DNA of 52,255 bases from Pseudomonadota bacterium. Its GTDB lineage: Bacteria > Pseudomonadota > Gammaproteobacteria > Burkholderiales > Burkholderiaceae_B. Below, in pieces: positions 7,739-15,336 of this stretch. How positions within the stretch are numbered: the stretch's first letter is position 1; each line of letters opens with the position of its first letter. Both the position numbers and the translations under genes were made by a program. Under the pieces are notes generated by a model. The model ran no database searches. It was not told where the DNA came from and saw only the letters and a list, made by a program, of their open reading frames with translations. Where the stretch lies: the NCBI GenBank assembly GCA_023388835.1, contig JAEWFK010000095.1, positions 1-52,255 of the forward strand, given 5' to 3'.

Positions 7739-8614
7739 CTACATCCAGTACACGTAGATGTACAGCCCTAGCCAGACCACGTCGACGAAGTGCCAGTACC
7801 AGGCGGCGCCTTCAAAGCCGAAATGCTGATCAGCCGTGAAGTGGCCGCGCAGCATGCGGAACAGAATGACTGTCAGTATCGACGCTCCCACGATCACGTG
7901 GAACCCGTGAAAGCCCGTAAGGATGTAGAACAGCGAGCCGTAGATGCCGGAATCGAAGCGCAGGTTCAGGTCGGCATAAGCGTGCATGTATTCGTAGCCT
8001 TGGCAGAACACGAACACGAAGCCGAGGATGACGGTGGCCGCCAGCCAGAAGATCGCCTTGTTGCGGTGGTTGGCCCGCAGCGCGTGGTGCGAGATGGTGA
8101 GCGTCAGGCCTGATGTCAGCAGCAATGCGGTGTTGATGGTGGGGAGCCAGAAAGGCCCCACCGTCTTGAACTCTTCGATAATGCCGCCCGGCCCCAGGTT
8201 TGGCCAGTGCGCCGTGAAGCCCGGCCACAGCAGGTTCTGGTGATCGAGGTTGGCCAGCATGGGTGTGGTGATTTCGCGCGCATACCAGAGTGCCCCGAAG
8301 AAGGCGCTGAAGAACATTACCTCCGAGAAGATGAACCACGCCATGCTCCAGCGATAGGCATGATCGACCCGCTGGCTGTTCAAGCCGGATTCCGATTCAT
8401 GAATGGCGTCGGAGAACCACAGGTACAGCGAGACGAACAGGCAGACGACGCCGATGATGAACATCCAGCGCCCGGGGAACATGCTGTTGATCCATAGCGC
8501 CGCCCCCAGGAACATCAGCAGCAGTGACAAGCTGGTGCGTATGGGATGGGGCGAATTGCCCGGCACATAGTAGTAGGGCGCTTTGCCGCCGGTATCCGCG
8601 TGTGTTGCGCTCAT
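7739..8614 (-). CDS. ctaE: Cytochrome c oxidase subunit III (CtaE/CoxC)
   Basis: Third core subunit of the aa3-type oxidase, an integral membrane protein that stabilises subunit I. The 291-aa product has seven predicted helices and typical subunit III motifs: a WPHPI-like start (YYVPGNSPHPIRTS), SEVMFFSAFFGALWYAR, and HGFHVIVG followed by FEGAAWYWHFVDVVWLGLY. The start is supported by AGGAG about 8 bases upstream. It is preceded by DUF2970 and followed by the convergent twin-transmembrane gene. Confidence 0.96.
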   Translation of the reverse strand: MSATHADTGGKAPYYYVPGNSPHPIRTSLSLLLMFLGAALWINSMFPGRWMFIIGVVCLFVSLYLWFSDAIHESESGLNSQRVDHAYRWSMAWFIFSEVMFFSAFFGALWYAREITTPMLANLDHQNLLWPGFTAHWPNLGPGGIIEEFKTVGPFWLPTINTALLLTSGLTLTISHHALRANHRNKAIFWLAATVILGFVFVFCQGYEYMHAYADLNLRFDSGIYGSLFYILTGFHGFHVIVGASILTVILFRMLRGHFTADQHFGFEGAAWYWHFVDVVWLGLYIYVYWM

Positions 8615-8649
8615 GGTGTGTCTCCTACGAGTGTTCTTCTAGTCGGGAA

Positions 8650-8874
8650 TCAAGTGAAGTAGCCGATGAACCATCGGGCCGCAGCGATCAGCGCCAGTAC
8701 AAAAAGCAGCGTCGCCAACAGGCCCGCGACAATCAGGTGCAAGGGATTCAGGCGACTGAAGTCTTCCTGGTGCCCCTTGCCCTTGCGTATCCCCAGCATG
8801 CCCCACGCCACTGCCTTGATGGTTTGCAAAAAGGTGTAGCGGCGTGGTGCTTCTTCTTTGCTGCGGTCAGTCAT
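8650..8874 (-). CDS. DUF2970 family small membrane protein
   Basis: Protein of 74 aa: a charged N-terminus (TDRSKEEAPRR), a conserved TFLQTIKAVAWGMLGIRKG segment, then one membrane helix at about 48-70. This matches the DUF2970 proteins encoded between oxidase subunits I and III in betaproteobacteria. The role is unknown, with oxidase assembly or stability the usual guess. Its ATG abuts the stop codon of the 36-aa ORF upstream (TGAATG), which points to translational coupling. Confidence 0.8.
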   Translation of the reverse strand: MTDRSKEEAPRRYTFLQTIKAVAWGMLGIRKGKGHQEDFSRLNPLHLIVAGLLATLLFVLALIAAARWFIGYFT

Positions 8875-8985
8875 TCATCGGCTCGCTGACGCAATGCTCC
8901 AGAGGGTCCAGGCGATCACAGCAATGACAAAGATCACGAGGGCCAGAGCGGTATTGCGATTCTTGCGTCGTTGTTCAGGTGTCAT
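8875..8985 (-). CDS. 36-aa cytochrome oxidase small membrane protein
   Basis: Small ORF starting 4 bases after the ctaD stop codon. The translation begins MTPEQRRKNRNTALALVIFV and ends with IASASR, giving a basic N-terminus and one hydrophobic helix of about 20 residues. Size, charge pattern and position match the tiny proteins annotated in related bacteria as cytochrome oxidase small assembly protein. Its stop directly precedes the DUF2970 start codon, so ctaD, this ORF and DUF2970 look like one translational unit. Confidence rests on position and shape rather than on recognised motifs. Confidence 0.7.
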   Translation of the reverse strand: MTPEQRRKNRNTALALVIFVIAVIAWTLWSIASASR

Positions 8986-8988
8986 GGT

Positions 8989-10599
8989 TTATTTCACGAC
9001 CGGCGGCGTTTCAAAGGTGTGGAAGGGCGCCGGAGAAGGTACGGACCATTCCAGCCCCGTGGCCCCTTCCCAGGGTTGCGGGGGAGCGGGTTCGCCGATC
9101 TTGCGTGAAGCCTTGATCACCAGCCAGAGGAATATGAGCTGCGACAAACCGAACCAGAAAGCGCCGATGGTCGCGATCATGTTGAAATCGGTGAACTGCG
9201 CGGCGTAGTCCGCATAGCGGCGCGGCATGCCTGCCAGCCCCAGGAAGTGCATGGGGAAGAAGGTGATGTTGAACGACAGCATGCTGGACCAGAAGTGCGC
9301 CTTGCCCAATTTTTCGTCGTACATCACCCCTGTCCACTTAGGCAGCCAATAGTAGGCGCCCGAATACATGCCGAACAGCGAGCCGGCCACCATCACATAG
9401 TGGAAGTGGGCAATCACGTAATAGGTATCGTGCACTTGGATGTCGATGGGGGCGACCGCCAGGATCAGTCCGGTGAAGCCGCCTATGGTGAACACGAAGA
9501 TGAAGCCGATCGCGAACAGCATGGGCGTTTCGAAGGTGAGCGAGCCCCGCCACATGGTGGCGACCCAGTTGAAGACCTTCACCCCGGTCGGGATGGAGAT
9601 CAGCATGGTGGCGTACATGAAATACAGCTGGCTGGTCGTACCCATGCCGGTGGCGAACATGTGGTGCGCCCAGACCAGGAAGGACAGGATGGCGATGGCG
9701 GCCGTGGCGTAGACCATGGATGCATAGCCAAAGAGCGGCTTGCGGGAGAAGGCCGGCACGACCGAAGAGATGATGCCGAAGGCCGGCAGAATCATCACGT
9801 AGACCTCGGGGTGGCCGAAGAACCAGAAAATGTGCTGATAGAGCACCGGGTCGCCGCCGGCGGCCGCGTTGAAGAAGGCGGTGCCGAAGTGGCGGTCGGT
9901 CAGCAACATGGTCACGGCGGCGGCCAGCACCGGCATGATCGCCAGAAGCAGGTAGGCCGTGATCAGCCAGGTCCAGCAGAACAGCGGCATCTTCATCAGA
10001 GTCATGCCGGGTGCGCGCATGTTCAGCACGGTCACAATGATGTTGATCGCGCCCATGATCGATGAGGCACCGAGGATATGCACCGCGAAGATGGTGAAGT
10101 CCATGCCGGGACCCATCTGCAGCGACAGAGGGGCGTACATGGTCCAGCCGGCTGCGTTGGCGCCCCCGGGCACGAAGAACGACGTCGTGAACAGGATGGC
10201 GCCGATGGGCAGCAGCCAGAAGCTGAAGTTATTCATCCGGGCGAAGGCCATGTCGGACGCCCCGATCTGCAGCGGAATCATCCAGTTGGCGAAACCCACG
10301 AAGGCCGGCATGATCGAACCGAAGATCATGATCAGCCCGTGCATGGTGGTGAACTGGTTGAAGAGTTCTGGTCGGAAGAACTGCAGCCCCGGCGAGAACA
10401 GTTCCGTTCGCAGCAGCAGGGCCAGAACCCCGCCTTCCAGCAGCATGAAGAATGAGAAGACAAGGTACATCGTGCCGATGTCCTTGTGGTTGGTGGCGAA
10501 CACCCACCGCCGCCAGCCCTTTTCGGGACCGTGGTGCGCGTGGTCGTGATCGTGATCGTGTGTGGTCGGTGGAACGTGACCGGCGGTAACGCTGCTCAT
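8989..10599 (-). CDS. ctaD: Cytochrome c oxidase subunit I (CtaD/CoxA)
   Basis: Catalytic heme-copper subunit carrying heme a, heme a3 and CuB; it reduces O2 to water and pumps protons. The 536-aa protein has the twelve-helix fold. Key motifs are WFFGHPEVYVMILP (CuB histidine, cross-linked tyrosine and the type A1 glutamate), WAHHMFATG (two CuB histidines) and HFHYVMVAG (heme ligands). The N-terminus has an alternating His/Asp stretch (residues 14-23) before ATNHKDIGTMYL. ATG 10599 is chosen because AAGGAG precedes it and the protein then begins like its relatives. Upstream ctaC is 83 bases away. Bases 10600-10682 hold no recognisable gene. Confidence 0.97.
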   Translation of the reverse strand: MSSVTAGHVPPTTHDHDHDHAHHGPEKGWRRWVFATNHKDIGTMYLVFSFFMLLEGGVLALLLRTELFSPGLQFFRPELFNQFTTMHGLIMIFGSIMPAFVGFANWMIPLQIGASDMAFARMNNFSFWLLPIGAILFTTSFFVPGGANAAGWTMYAPLSLQMGPGMDFTIFAVHILGASSIMGAINIIVTVLNMRAPGMTLMKMPLFCWTWLITAYLLLAIMPVLAAAVTMLLTDRHFGTAFFNAAAGGDPVLYQHIFWFFGHPEVYVMILPAFGIISSVVPAFSRKPLFGYASMVYATAAIAILSFLVWAHHMFATGMGTTSQLYFMYATMLISIPTGVKVFNWVATMWRGSLTFETPMLFAIGFIFVFTIGGFTGLILAVAPIDIQVHDTYYVIAHFHYVMVAGSLFGMYSGAYYWLPKWTGVMYDEKLGKAHFWSSMLSFNITFFPMHFLGLAGMPRRYADYAAQFTDFNMIATIGAFWFGLSQLIFLWLVIKASRKIGEPAPPQPWEGATGLEWSVPSPAPFHTFETPPVVK

Positions 10600-10682
10600 G
10601 CTTGGCTCCTTCCTGCTGGCCCGCCCCCTTTTAGAGCGGCGGGCCGTATTCTGGTGATCTTGCTTCGAGTGACCGTGCGTAT

Positions 10683-11843
10683 CTAGCGCAGGGCCGTGAC
10701 GTCGGACGGTTGGACGATGGGGTCGGGACCCTTGCCGCCATTGCCCCACGCGTGACGCGTATAGGTGGCGACGGCCGCGATCTCGACGTCGTTGAGTAAG
10801 TCACGGAATGGCGCCATGGAGGTACCTGGGCGCCCGTTCAGGATGACCTCGATCTGCTCTTTCATGGGGGCGAGCACGGTGGCCTTGTTGCCGGCCAGTG
10901 CCGGGAAGGTCGGCGGCATGCCCTGGCCTTGCGCCTGGTGACAGGCGATGCAGTTTGCAGCATAGACCTTTTCACCCCGGGTCATGAGCTCTTCAAGTTC
11001 GTAAGTCTTGGTGGGGTCGTCGGCGGAAGCTTGCAGGGACGCCTGCTGTTCCGCTGCCCAGTTTTCGTAATCCGCCTGTTCCATGACTTCAACCACGATT
11101 GGCATAAAGGCATGATCCTTCCCGCAGAGTTCGGCGCACTGCCCGCGGAAGATGCCGACTTCTTCGGCGCGGAACCAGGTGTCCCGCAGGACGCCGGGCA
11201 TGGCGTCTTGCTTGACCCCGAAATGGGGCACCATCCAGGAGTGGATGACGTCGTTCGCGGTGAGCACCACGCGTACCTTCTTGTTGACCGGCACGACCAT
11301 GTGGCGGTCGGTCTCCATGAGGTAGGTATTGGATTTGGGTGCATTGCCGTCGATCTGGTCGCGCGGCGTGGAAAGGTTGGACAGGAATTTCACGCCCTGC
11401 GCCGGGCCATCTAGATATTCGTAGCCCCATTTCCATTGATAGCCGGTCACCAGCACGGTGACATCGGCGCTGGAGGTATCTTTCATGGCGACCACGGCCC
11501 GGGTGGCCGGAACGGCCATGGCGATGATGATGAGAAAGGGAATGACGGTCCAGGCGATTTCCACGCCGACGTTTTCATGGAACTTGGCGGCGACCGCGCC
11601 CTTGGACTTTCTGTGCATCAGGATGGAATAGAACATCACCCCGAAAACGCCAATGAAGATCACCGCACAGATCACCAGCAATAGCCAGTGGAGATCCATG
11701 ACGTCGCTGGAAATCCGTGTCACCCCCCTTGAGAGGTTGAGCTGGTTGACCGCAGGGCCCCCCGGCATGTCTCCTACCTGGGCCCACGCCGCGCTGGAAA
11801 AAAATAGCGCGCATAGACCCATAACCCCCTTTTCCTTCATCAT
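10683..11843 (-). CDS. ctaC: Cytochrome c oxidase subunit II with C-terminal cytochrome c domain (CtaC)
   Basis: Receives electrons and passes them through CuA to subunit I. Order of parts: a signal sequence (cleavage expected after AAWA), two membrane helices, a periplasmic cupredoxin domain, and a class I cytochrome c domain. The aromatic TGYQWKWGYEY is the electron-entry motif, and CAELCGKDHAFM holds the CuA ligands. The fused cytochrome has heme-binding CIACH and a later methionine ligand in TSMAPF. The fusion makes the enzyme caa3-like. ATG 11843 is preferred over the upstream frame start because AGGGG lies about 6 bases before it. This is the first gene of the oxidase block, and an FNR/ANR-like box lies about 40 bases upstream. 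Confidence 0.95.
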   Translation of the reverse strand: MMKEKGVMGLCALFFSSAAWAQVGDMPGGPAVNQLNLSRGVTRISSDVMDLHWLLLVICAVIFIGVFGVMFYSILMHRKSKGAVAAKFHENVGVEIAWTVIPFLIIIAMAVPATRAVVAMKDTSSADVTVLVTGYQWKWGYEYLDGPAQGVKFLSNLSTPRDQIDGNAPKSNTYLMETDRHMVVPVNKKVRVVLTANDVIHSWMVPHFGVKQDAMPGVLRDTWFRAEEVGIFRGQCAELCGKDHAFMPIVVEVMEQADYENWAAEQQASLQASADDPTKTYELEELMTRGEKVYAANCIACHQAQGQGMPPTFPALAGNKATVLAPMKEQIEVILNGRPGTSMAPFRDLLNDVEIAAVATYTRHAWGNGGKGPDPIVQPSDVTALR

Positions 11844-11878
11844 GCTGACCCCTGGTTGCAACGTGCTGTGTCAAATTT

Positions 11879-11907
11879 TTGATTTTGGTCAAGCAACATG
11901 ACCAAAA
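11879..11907. promoter_or_regulatory. FNR/ANR-like box and overlapping inverted repeat upstream of ctaC
   Basis: TTGATTTTGGTCAA (11879-11892) matches the FNR/ANR consensus TTGAT-N4-ATCAA in 9 of 10 specified bases. Overlapping it, TTTTGGTCA (11883-11891) and TGACCAAAA (11899-11907) form a perfect 9-bp inverted repeat with a 7-base spacer. The centre of the FNR-like box is about 42 bases upstream of the ctaC start. An oxygen-responsive regulator here would make sense for an aa3 oxidase, but this is inferred from sequence match only. Confidence 0.5.
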
Positions 11908-12106
11908 ACCTTGGCCTTGCACTGGATTGTCGGACGGCTGGCTTTAGAATGCTGTACCTGTGACGCATTGCCCGCTCTCGGTTTTTAACTTCCGCTGGGA
12001 TTATAGCCACATTGCCGTGCGTTGGAAGCCATCGCCACGGCCGCAACAGGGCTGTCGTTTGCCCCAGGTGCGTCGCCTCCCCCGCGCCTTACACTACAAT
12101 GGCCGG

Positions 12107-12937
12107 ATGAATTCCAGCCCATTTCCTGCGCTGTTCGACGCTATTCAATCCCGGCGCGAAACGCTGTTTCCGCGCATACAACACCTGCCGCCGACCGGGT
12201 CGCGTCCATTGACCGTTGCCGGTCGGGTGGCGGGCTGGATCACATCGCGCGCGACCGACTGCGTGGCCGATATGCCCGGTGTCAAGGTCATGGATGAAGC
12301 GGTGCATGTAGCCGCGGTGCCACGCCAGCGACTCTCCCTCGATACGCTCATGGCGCAAATCGCGCACGTGCTCAACGATAACGGCTGCCTGCGCGGATGG
12401 CGCGGCGAATTGCTCGATGTCTACGGTGAAGGCCGCCGGCTGTGCGTGCTCGAACGCGCCGCCATGCGGCCGCTCGGTCTGCTGACCAAAGCGGTGCACT
12501 TGAATGCCTGGTCTTCCGACGGCCGGCTGTGGCTTGCGCGTCGTTCTCTCACGAAGGCGACGGACCCGGGTAAATGGGACACGCTGGTGGGCGGCCTCGC
12601 CGTTTCCGCGGAACCGCTGGATACCTCCCTGGTACGGGAATCCTTCGAGGAAGCCGGTTTGAATCCGGCCGACATGCACGACCGCTCGCCGCTGCGCACC
12701 ATATTGCGCATGCATCGACGCCTGCCGGAAGGCTACCAAGTGGAAGACGTGCTGGTGAGCGATTGCGTCTTGCCCGAAGGTGTCGTTCCGCAGAATCAGG
12801 ACGGCGAAGTAAGTGAAATCCGGCTGGCGACCCTTGCCGAAGTCTGGGCGCTGGTCGAGGCCGATGAATTCACACAGGAAGCCGAAGCCTGCATACTGGA
12901 TAGTCTGGACATGCAATGCCGCGCCGCGGCGGCGTGA
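12107..12937 (+). CDS. Nudix hydrolase with DUF4743-type N-terminal domain
   Basis: Probable hydrolase of a nucleoside-diphosphate-linked compound. The Nudix box is intact at about residues 160-185: G-x5-E-x7-REsfEEaGl, with all metal-binding glutamates. The N-terminal ~125 residues resemble the DUF4743 domain found in thiamin-pyrophosphokinase-related Nudix proteins of the Tnr3 type, which cleave oxidised thiamin diphosphates in yeast and plants. Whether this one does so is not known. ATG 12107 is chosen over the upstream frame because the sequence before it is arginine/proline-rich, unlike the family. It diverges from ctaC and is followed 33 bases later by the PhaM-like gene. Confidence 0.85.
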   Translation: MNSSPFPALFDAIQSRRETLFPRIQHLPPTGSRPLTVAGRVAGWITSRATDCVADMPGVKVMDEAVHVAAVPRQRLSLDTLMAQIAHVLNDNGCLRGWRGELLDVYGEGRRLCVLERAAMRPLGLLTKAVHLNAWSSDGRLWLARRSLTKATDPGKWDTLVGGLAVSAEPLDTSLVRESFEEAGLNPADMHDRSPLRTILRMHRRLPEGYQVEDVLVSDCVLPEGVVPQNQDGEVSEIRLATLAEVWALVEADEFTQEAEACILDSLDMQCRAAAA

Positions 12938-12970
12938 CAGCCCGCTCCCTCTCTTTCCCAGGAGACGCAG

Positions 12971-13837
12971 ATGAACAAGAACCCTTTTGTGCTTCCCGGA
13001 TTCGGGCATAGCGGGCCGCTCGGCCAGAACCCCATTCTGGCCAGCATGGAAATGATGCGCCAGGCCTGGGAAGGACTCGCGTCTTCGGGCGGCATGAACG
13101 CCGCTTCCATGGGGCAGGTCATGTCGGTCGAAGAAATGGACAAGCGCATTTCCGACCTGCGGGCTGTGGAAAATTGGCTGCGCATGAATCTCTCCATGCT
13201 GAGCAGCACCATACAGGGGCTGGAAGTCCAGCGGGCGACCGTGGCCACCCTCAAATCTTTCATGGACACCGGCATGGCCTCCATGGCGCCGCAGAGCGCG
13301 TGGATGGCTGCATCGCCCGAAGCGGGCGCTCCTGCGGGAGCGCAAAAGCGCCCCGAAGCCGACACCGACTCGGAAACCGATAGCCGCCCTGAAGCCGCCA
13401 CCGCGTCAGAAACGGACAGCCGCCCCCCAGCCGCCGCTGAATCAGAAACTGATGGCAGCGCACAATCAGGGGCCGCCCAGCCGGATATCATCGGCGCAGC
13501 GGCGACGGCCGCGCAAGGCTGGTGGAACCTCGTGCAACAGCAGTTTCAGAACCTGGCGGCCGCCACGGCAAATAGCGCCGAAGGGACTTTGGCCGATCTG
13601 GCAAAGGCGGCAATGACGGCGGGGGGCGATCAACCACCGGTCCAAGGCGCCGGCGAGACGCCCGTTCCCAAAAAGGCGGCGGCCCGCAAAATCGCTGCAA
13701 AGAAATCAGCCGCCGGTAAAGCCGCCGCCAGCAAGGCAGCGGCCGGTAAATCGACCGTCGGCAAGTCGGCCGTGAATGCGACTGCTGCTAGAAAGACGGC
13801 CGCGAAATCTCCGGCCGCACGCAAGACGACTCGCTGA
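12971..13837 (+). CDS. phaM: PhaM family polyhydroxyalkanoate granule multifunctional regulatory protein
   Basis: PhaM activates PHB synthase and tethers PHB granules to the nucleoid in Ralstonia. The N-terminal ~110 residues match the family: NPILASMEMMRQAWEGL, then VEEMDKRISDLRAVENWLRMNLSML and a helical TIQGLEVQRATVATLKSF. A low-complexity acidic segment follows at about 120-165 with ETDSRP repeats. Next comes a short hydrophobic WWNLVQQQFQNLAAATA stretch. The tail (about 220-288) is built from AAGK/AASK/AARK-type repeats, a histone-like DNA-binding tail. A good ribosome-binding site (AGGAG) precedes the start. No phaC or phasin gene lies in the window. Confidence 0.8.
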   Translation: MNKNPFVLPGFGHSGPLGQNPILASMEMMRQAWEGLASSGGMNAASMGQVMSVEEMDKRISDLRAVENWLRMNLSMLSSTIQGLEVQRATVATLKSFMDTGMASMAPQSAWMAASPEAGAPAGAQKRPEADTDSETDSRPEAATASETDSRPPAAAESETDGSAQSGAAQPDIIGAAATAAQGWWNLVQQQFQNLAAATANSAEGTLADLAKAAMTAGGDQPPVQGAGETPVPKKAAARKIAAKKSAAGKAAASKAAAGKSTVGKSAVNATAARKTAAKSPAARKTTR

Positions 13838-13878
13838 GCGCCATCCCTGACATTCCCGCACATTGGAATCTTCGCAAC

Positions 13879-15252
13879 ATGCTGAATATTGTCATTCTCG
13901 CCGCCGGTCTCGGTAAACGCATGCAGTCCGGCCTTCCTAAGGTATTGCATCGCATCGCCGGCAAGCCCATGTTGGGCCATGTGCTGGACAACGCCCGCCG
14001 CTTGCAGCCCGACCGTATCGTAGTGGTGACCGGGCATGGCGCCGAAGCGGTTCAGGCGGCCTTCGAGGGGCAGGGCGACATCGCCTTCGCCCTGCAAAGC
14101 CCGCAGCGCGGAACGGGCCATGCCGTACAACAAGCCCTGCCGCTGCTGAAGGGCGGGGACGGCGCTGACGACGCTACGCTCGTGCTGTATGGCGACGTGC
14201 CGCTGGTGCAGGCCGATACGCTGGCTGCCTTGCTACAGGTTCGCGGCCCAGGCCTGGCCCTGCTGACCGAATCGTTGCAGGACCCCACCGGATATGGCCG
14301 CATTGTGCGCAATGAAGCGGGTGAAGTCACCCGCATCGTCGAGCATAAAGACGCGACCGAAGCCGAACGCACGATCGCGGAAGTGAATACGGGAATACTG
14401 GCGGCTCCGACAGCCCGACTACGGGATTGGCTCGGACGCATTACCAATGACAATGCACAAGGCGAGTACTACCTGACAGACATTGTGGCGTTGTCCGTCG
14501 CCGACGGCGTGCCCGTCAGCGCCGCACAGCCGTCTGCGGCATGGGAGACCCTGGGCGTCAATAGCCGGGTCCAGCAGGCGCAGCTGGAGAGAGCCTGGCA
14601 GAACGAACAGGCGCGTCGGCTGCTCGAAGCCGGCGTCACGCTGGCGGACCCGGCCCGCTTCGATCTGCGCGGCGAACTGGTTTGCGGCCGCGATGTCTTC
14701 ATTGACGTGGGCTGCGTCTTCGAAGGGCGTGTGGAGTTGAGCGACGGCGTTCACGTGGGACCGCACTGCGTGTTGCGCAATGCGGTGATCGGCACCGGCA
14801 CCCGTATCGACGCCTACACGCATATCGACGAAGCCCGGGTGGCCGACGATGCACGCCTGGGTCCTTACGCGCGCCTGCGTCCCGGTGCGGATATCGGTTC
14901 CGAAGCGCATGTCGGCAACTTTGTGGAAATCAAGAAAAGCGTGCTCGGTCAGGGGTCGAAAGCCAACCACTTGGCTTACATCGGCGACGCCGATATCGGC
15001 GCCAGGGTGAACATCGGGGCCGGCACCATCACCTGCAATTACGATGGCGTGAACAAGCATCGAACCATCATTGAAGACGATGCCTTCATCGGTTCGGATA
15101 CCCAGTTGGTCGCACCGGTGACGGTGGGCAAGGGCGCTACGCTGGCGGCCGGCACCACCTTGACGCGAGATGCCCCCGCAGGAAGGCTCACTTTGTCCCG
15201 CGTTCAGCAGGCTACGGTCGAAAGCTGGAAGCGACCTCAGAAGAAAAGCTGA
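13879..15252 (+). CDS. glmU: Bifunctional UDP-GlcNAc pyrophosphorylase / glucosamine-1-phosphate acetyltransferase GlmU
   Basis: Acetylates glucosamine-1-phosphate and then transfers UMP to make UDP-GlcNAc, the precursor of peptidoglycan and LPS. The N-terminal nucleotidyltransferase starts with LAAGLGKRMQSGLPKVLH and carries QRGTGHAVQ. The C-terminal left-handed beta-helix carries ARLRPGADIG, VGNFVEIKKS and NIGAGTITCNYDG, which hold the active-site residues. Length 457 aa is standard. It lies 41 bases after the PhaM-like gene. glmS, which makes the substrate two steps earlier, lies 5.3 kb downstream on the same strand, separated by four unrelated genes. Confidence 0.97.
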   Translation: MLNIVILAAGLGKRMQSGLPKVLHRIAGKPMLGHVLDNARRLQPDRIVVVTGHGAEAVQAAFEGQGDIAFALQSPQRGTGHAVQQALPLLKGGDGADDATLVLYGDVPLVQADTLAALLQVRGPGLALLTESLQDPTGYGRIVRNEAGEVTRIVEHKDATEAERTIAEVNTGILAAPTARLRDWLGRITNDNAQGEYYLTDIVALSVADGVPVSAAQPSAAWETLGVNSRVQQAQLERAWQNEQARRLLEAGVTLADPARFDLRGELVCGRDVFIDVGCVFEGRVELSDGVHVGPHCVLRNAVIGTGTRIDAYTHIDEARVADDARLGPYARLRPGADIGSEAHVGNFVEIKKSVLGQGSKANHLAYIGDADIGARVNIGAGTITCNYDGVNKHRTIIEDDAFIGSDTQLVAPVTVGKGATLAAGTTLTRDAPAGRLTLSRVQQATVESWKRPQKKS

Positions 15253-15336
15253 GCGCACCGGCGGTTGCCGGCTGAAAGCCCGTGCGCGGCAAGGTGTATA
15301 TTCGGAGGGAGAAACTACAGGGGTGGGGAAGCAGGT

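Noticed and set aside
12089..13345. Long minus-strand open frame (418 codons) opposite the Nudix and PhaM-like genes
   Set aside because: It is antisense to two well-supported genes, has no recognisable domain and shows H/R/Q-rich composition typical of reverse-frame reading in GC-rich DNA.
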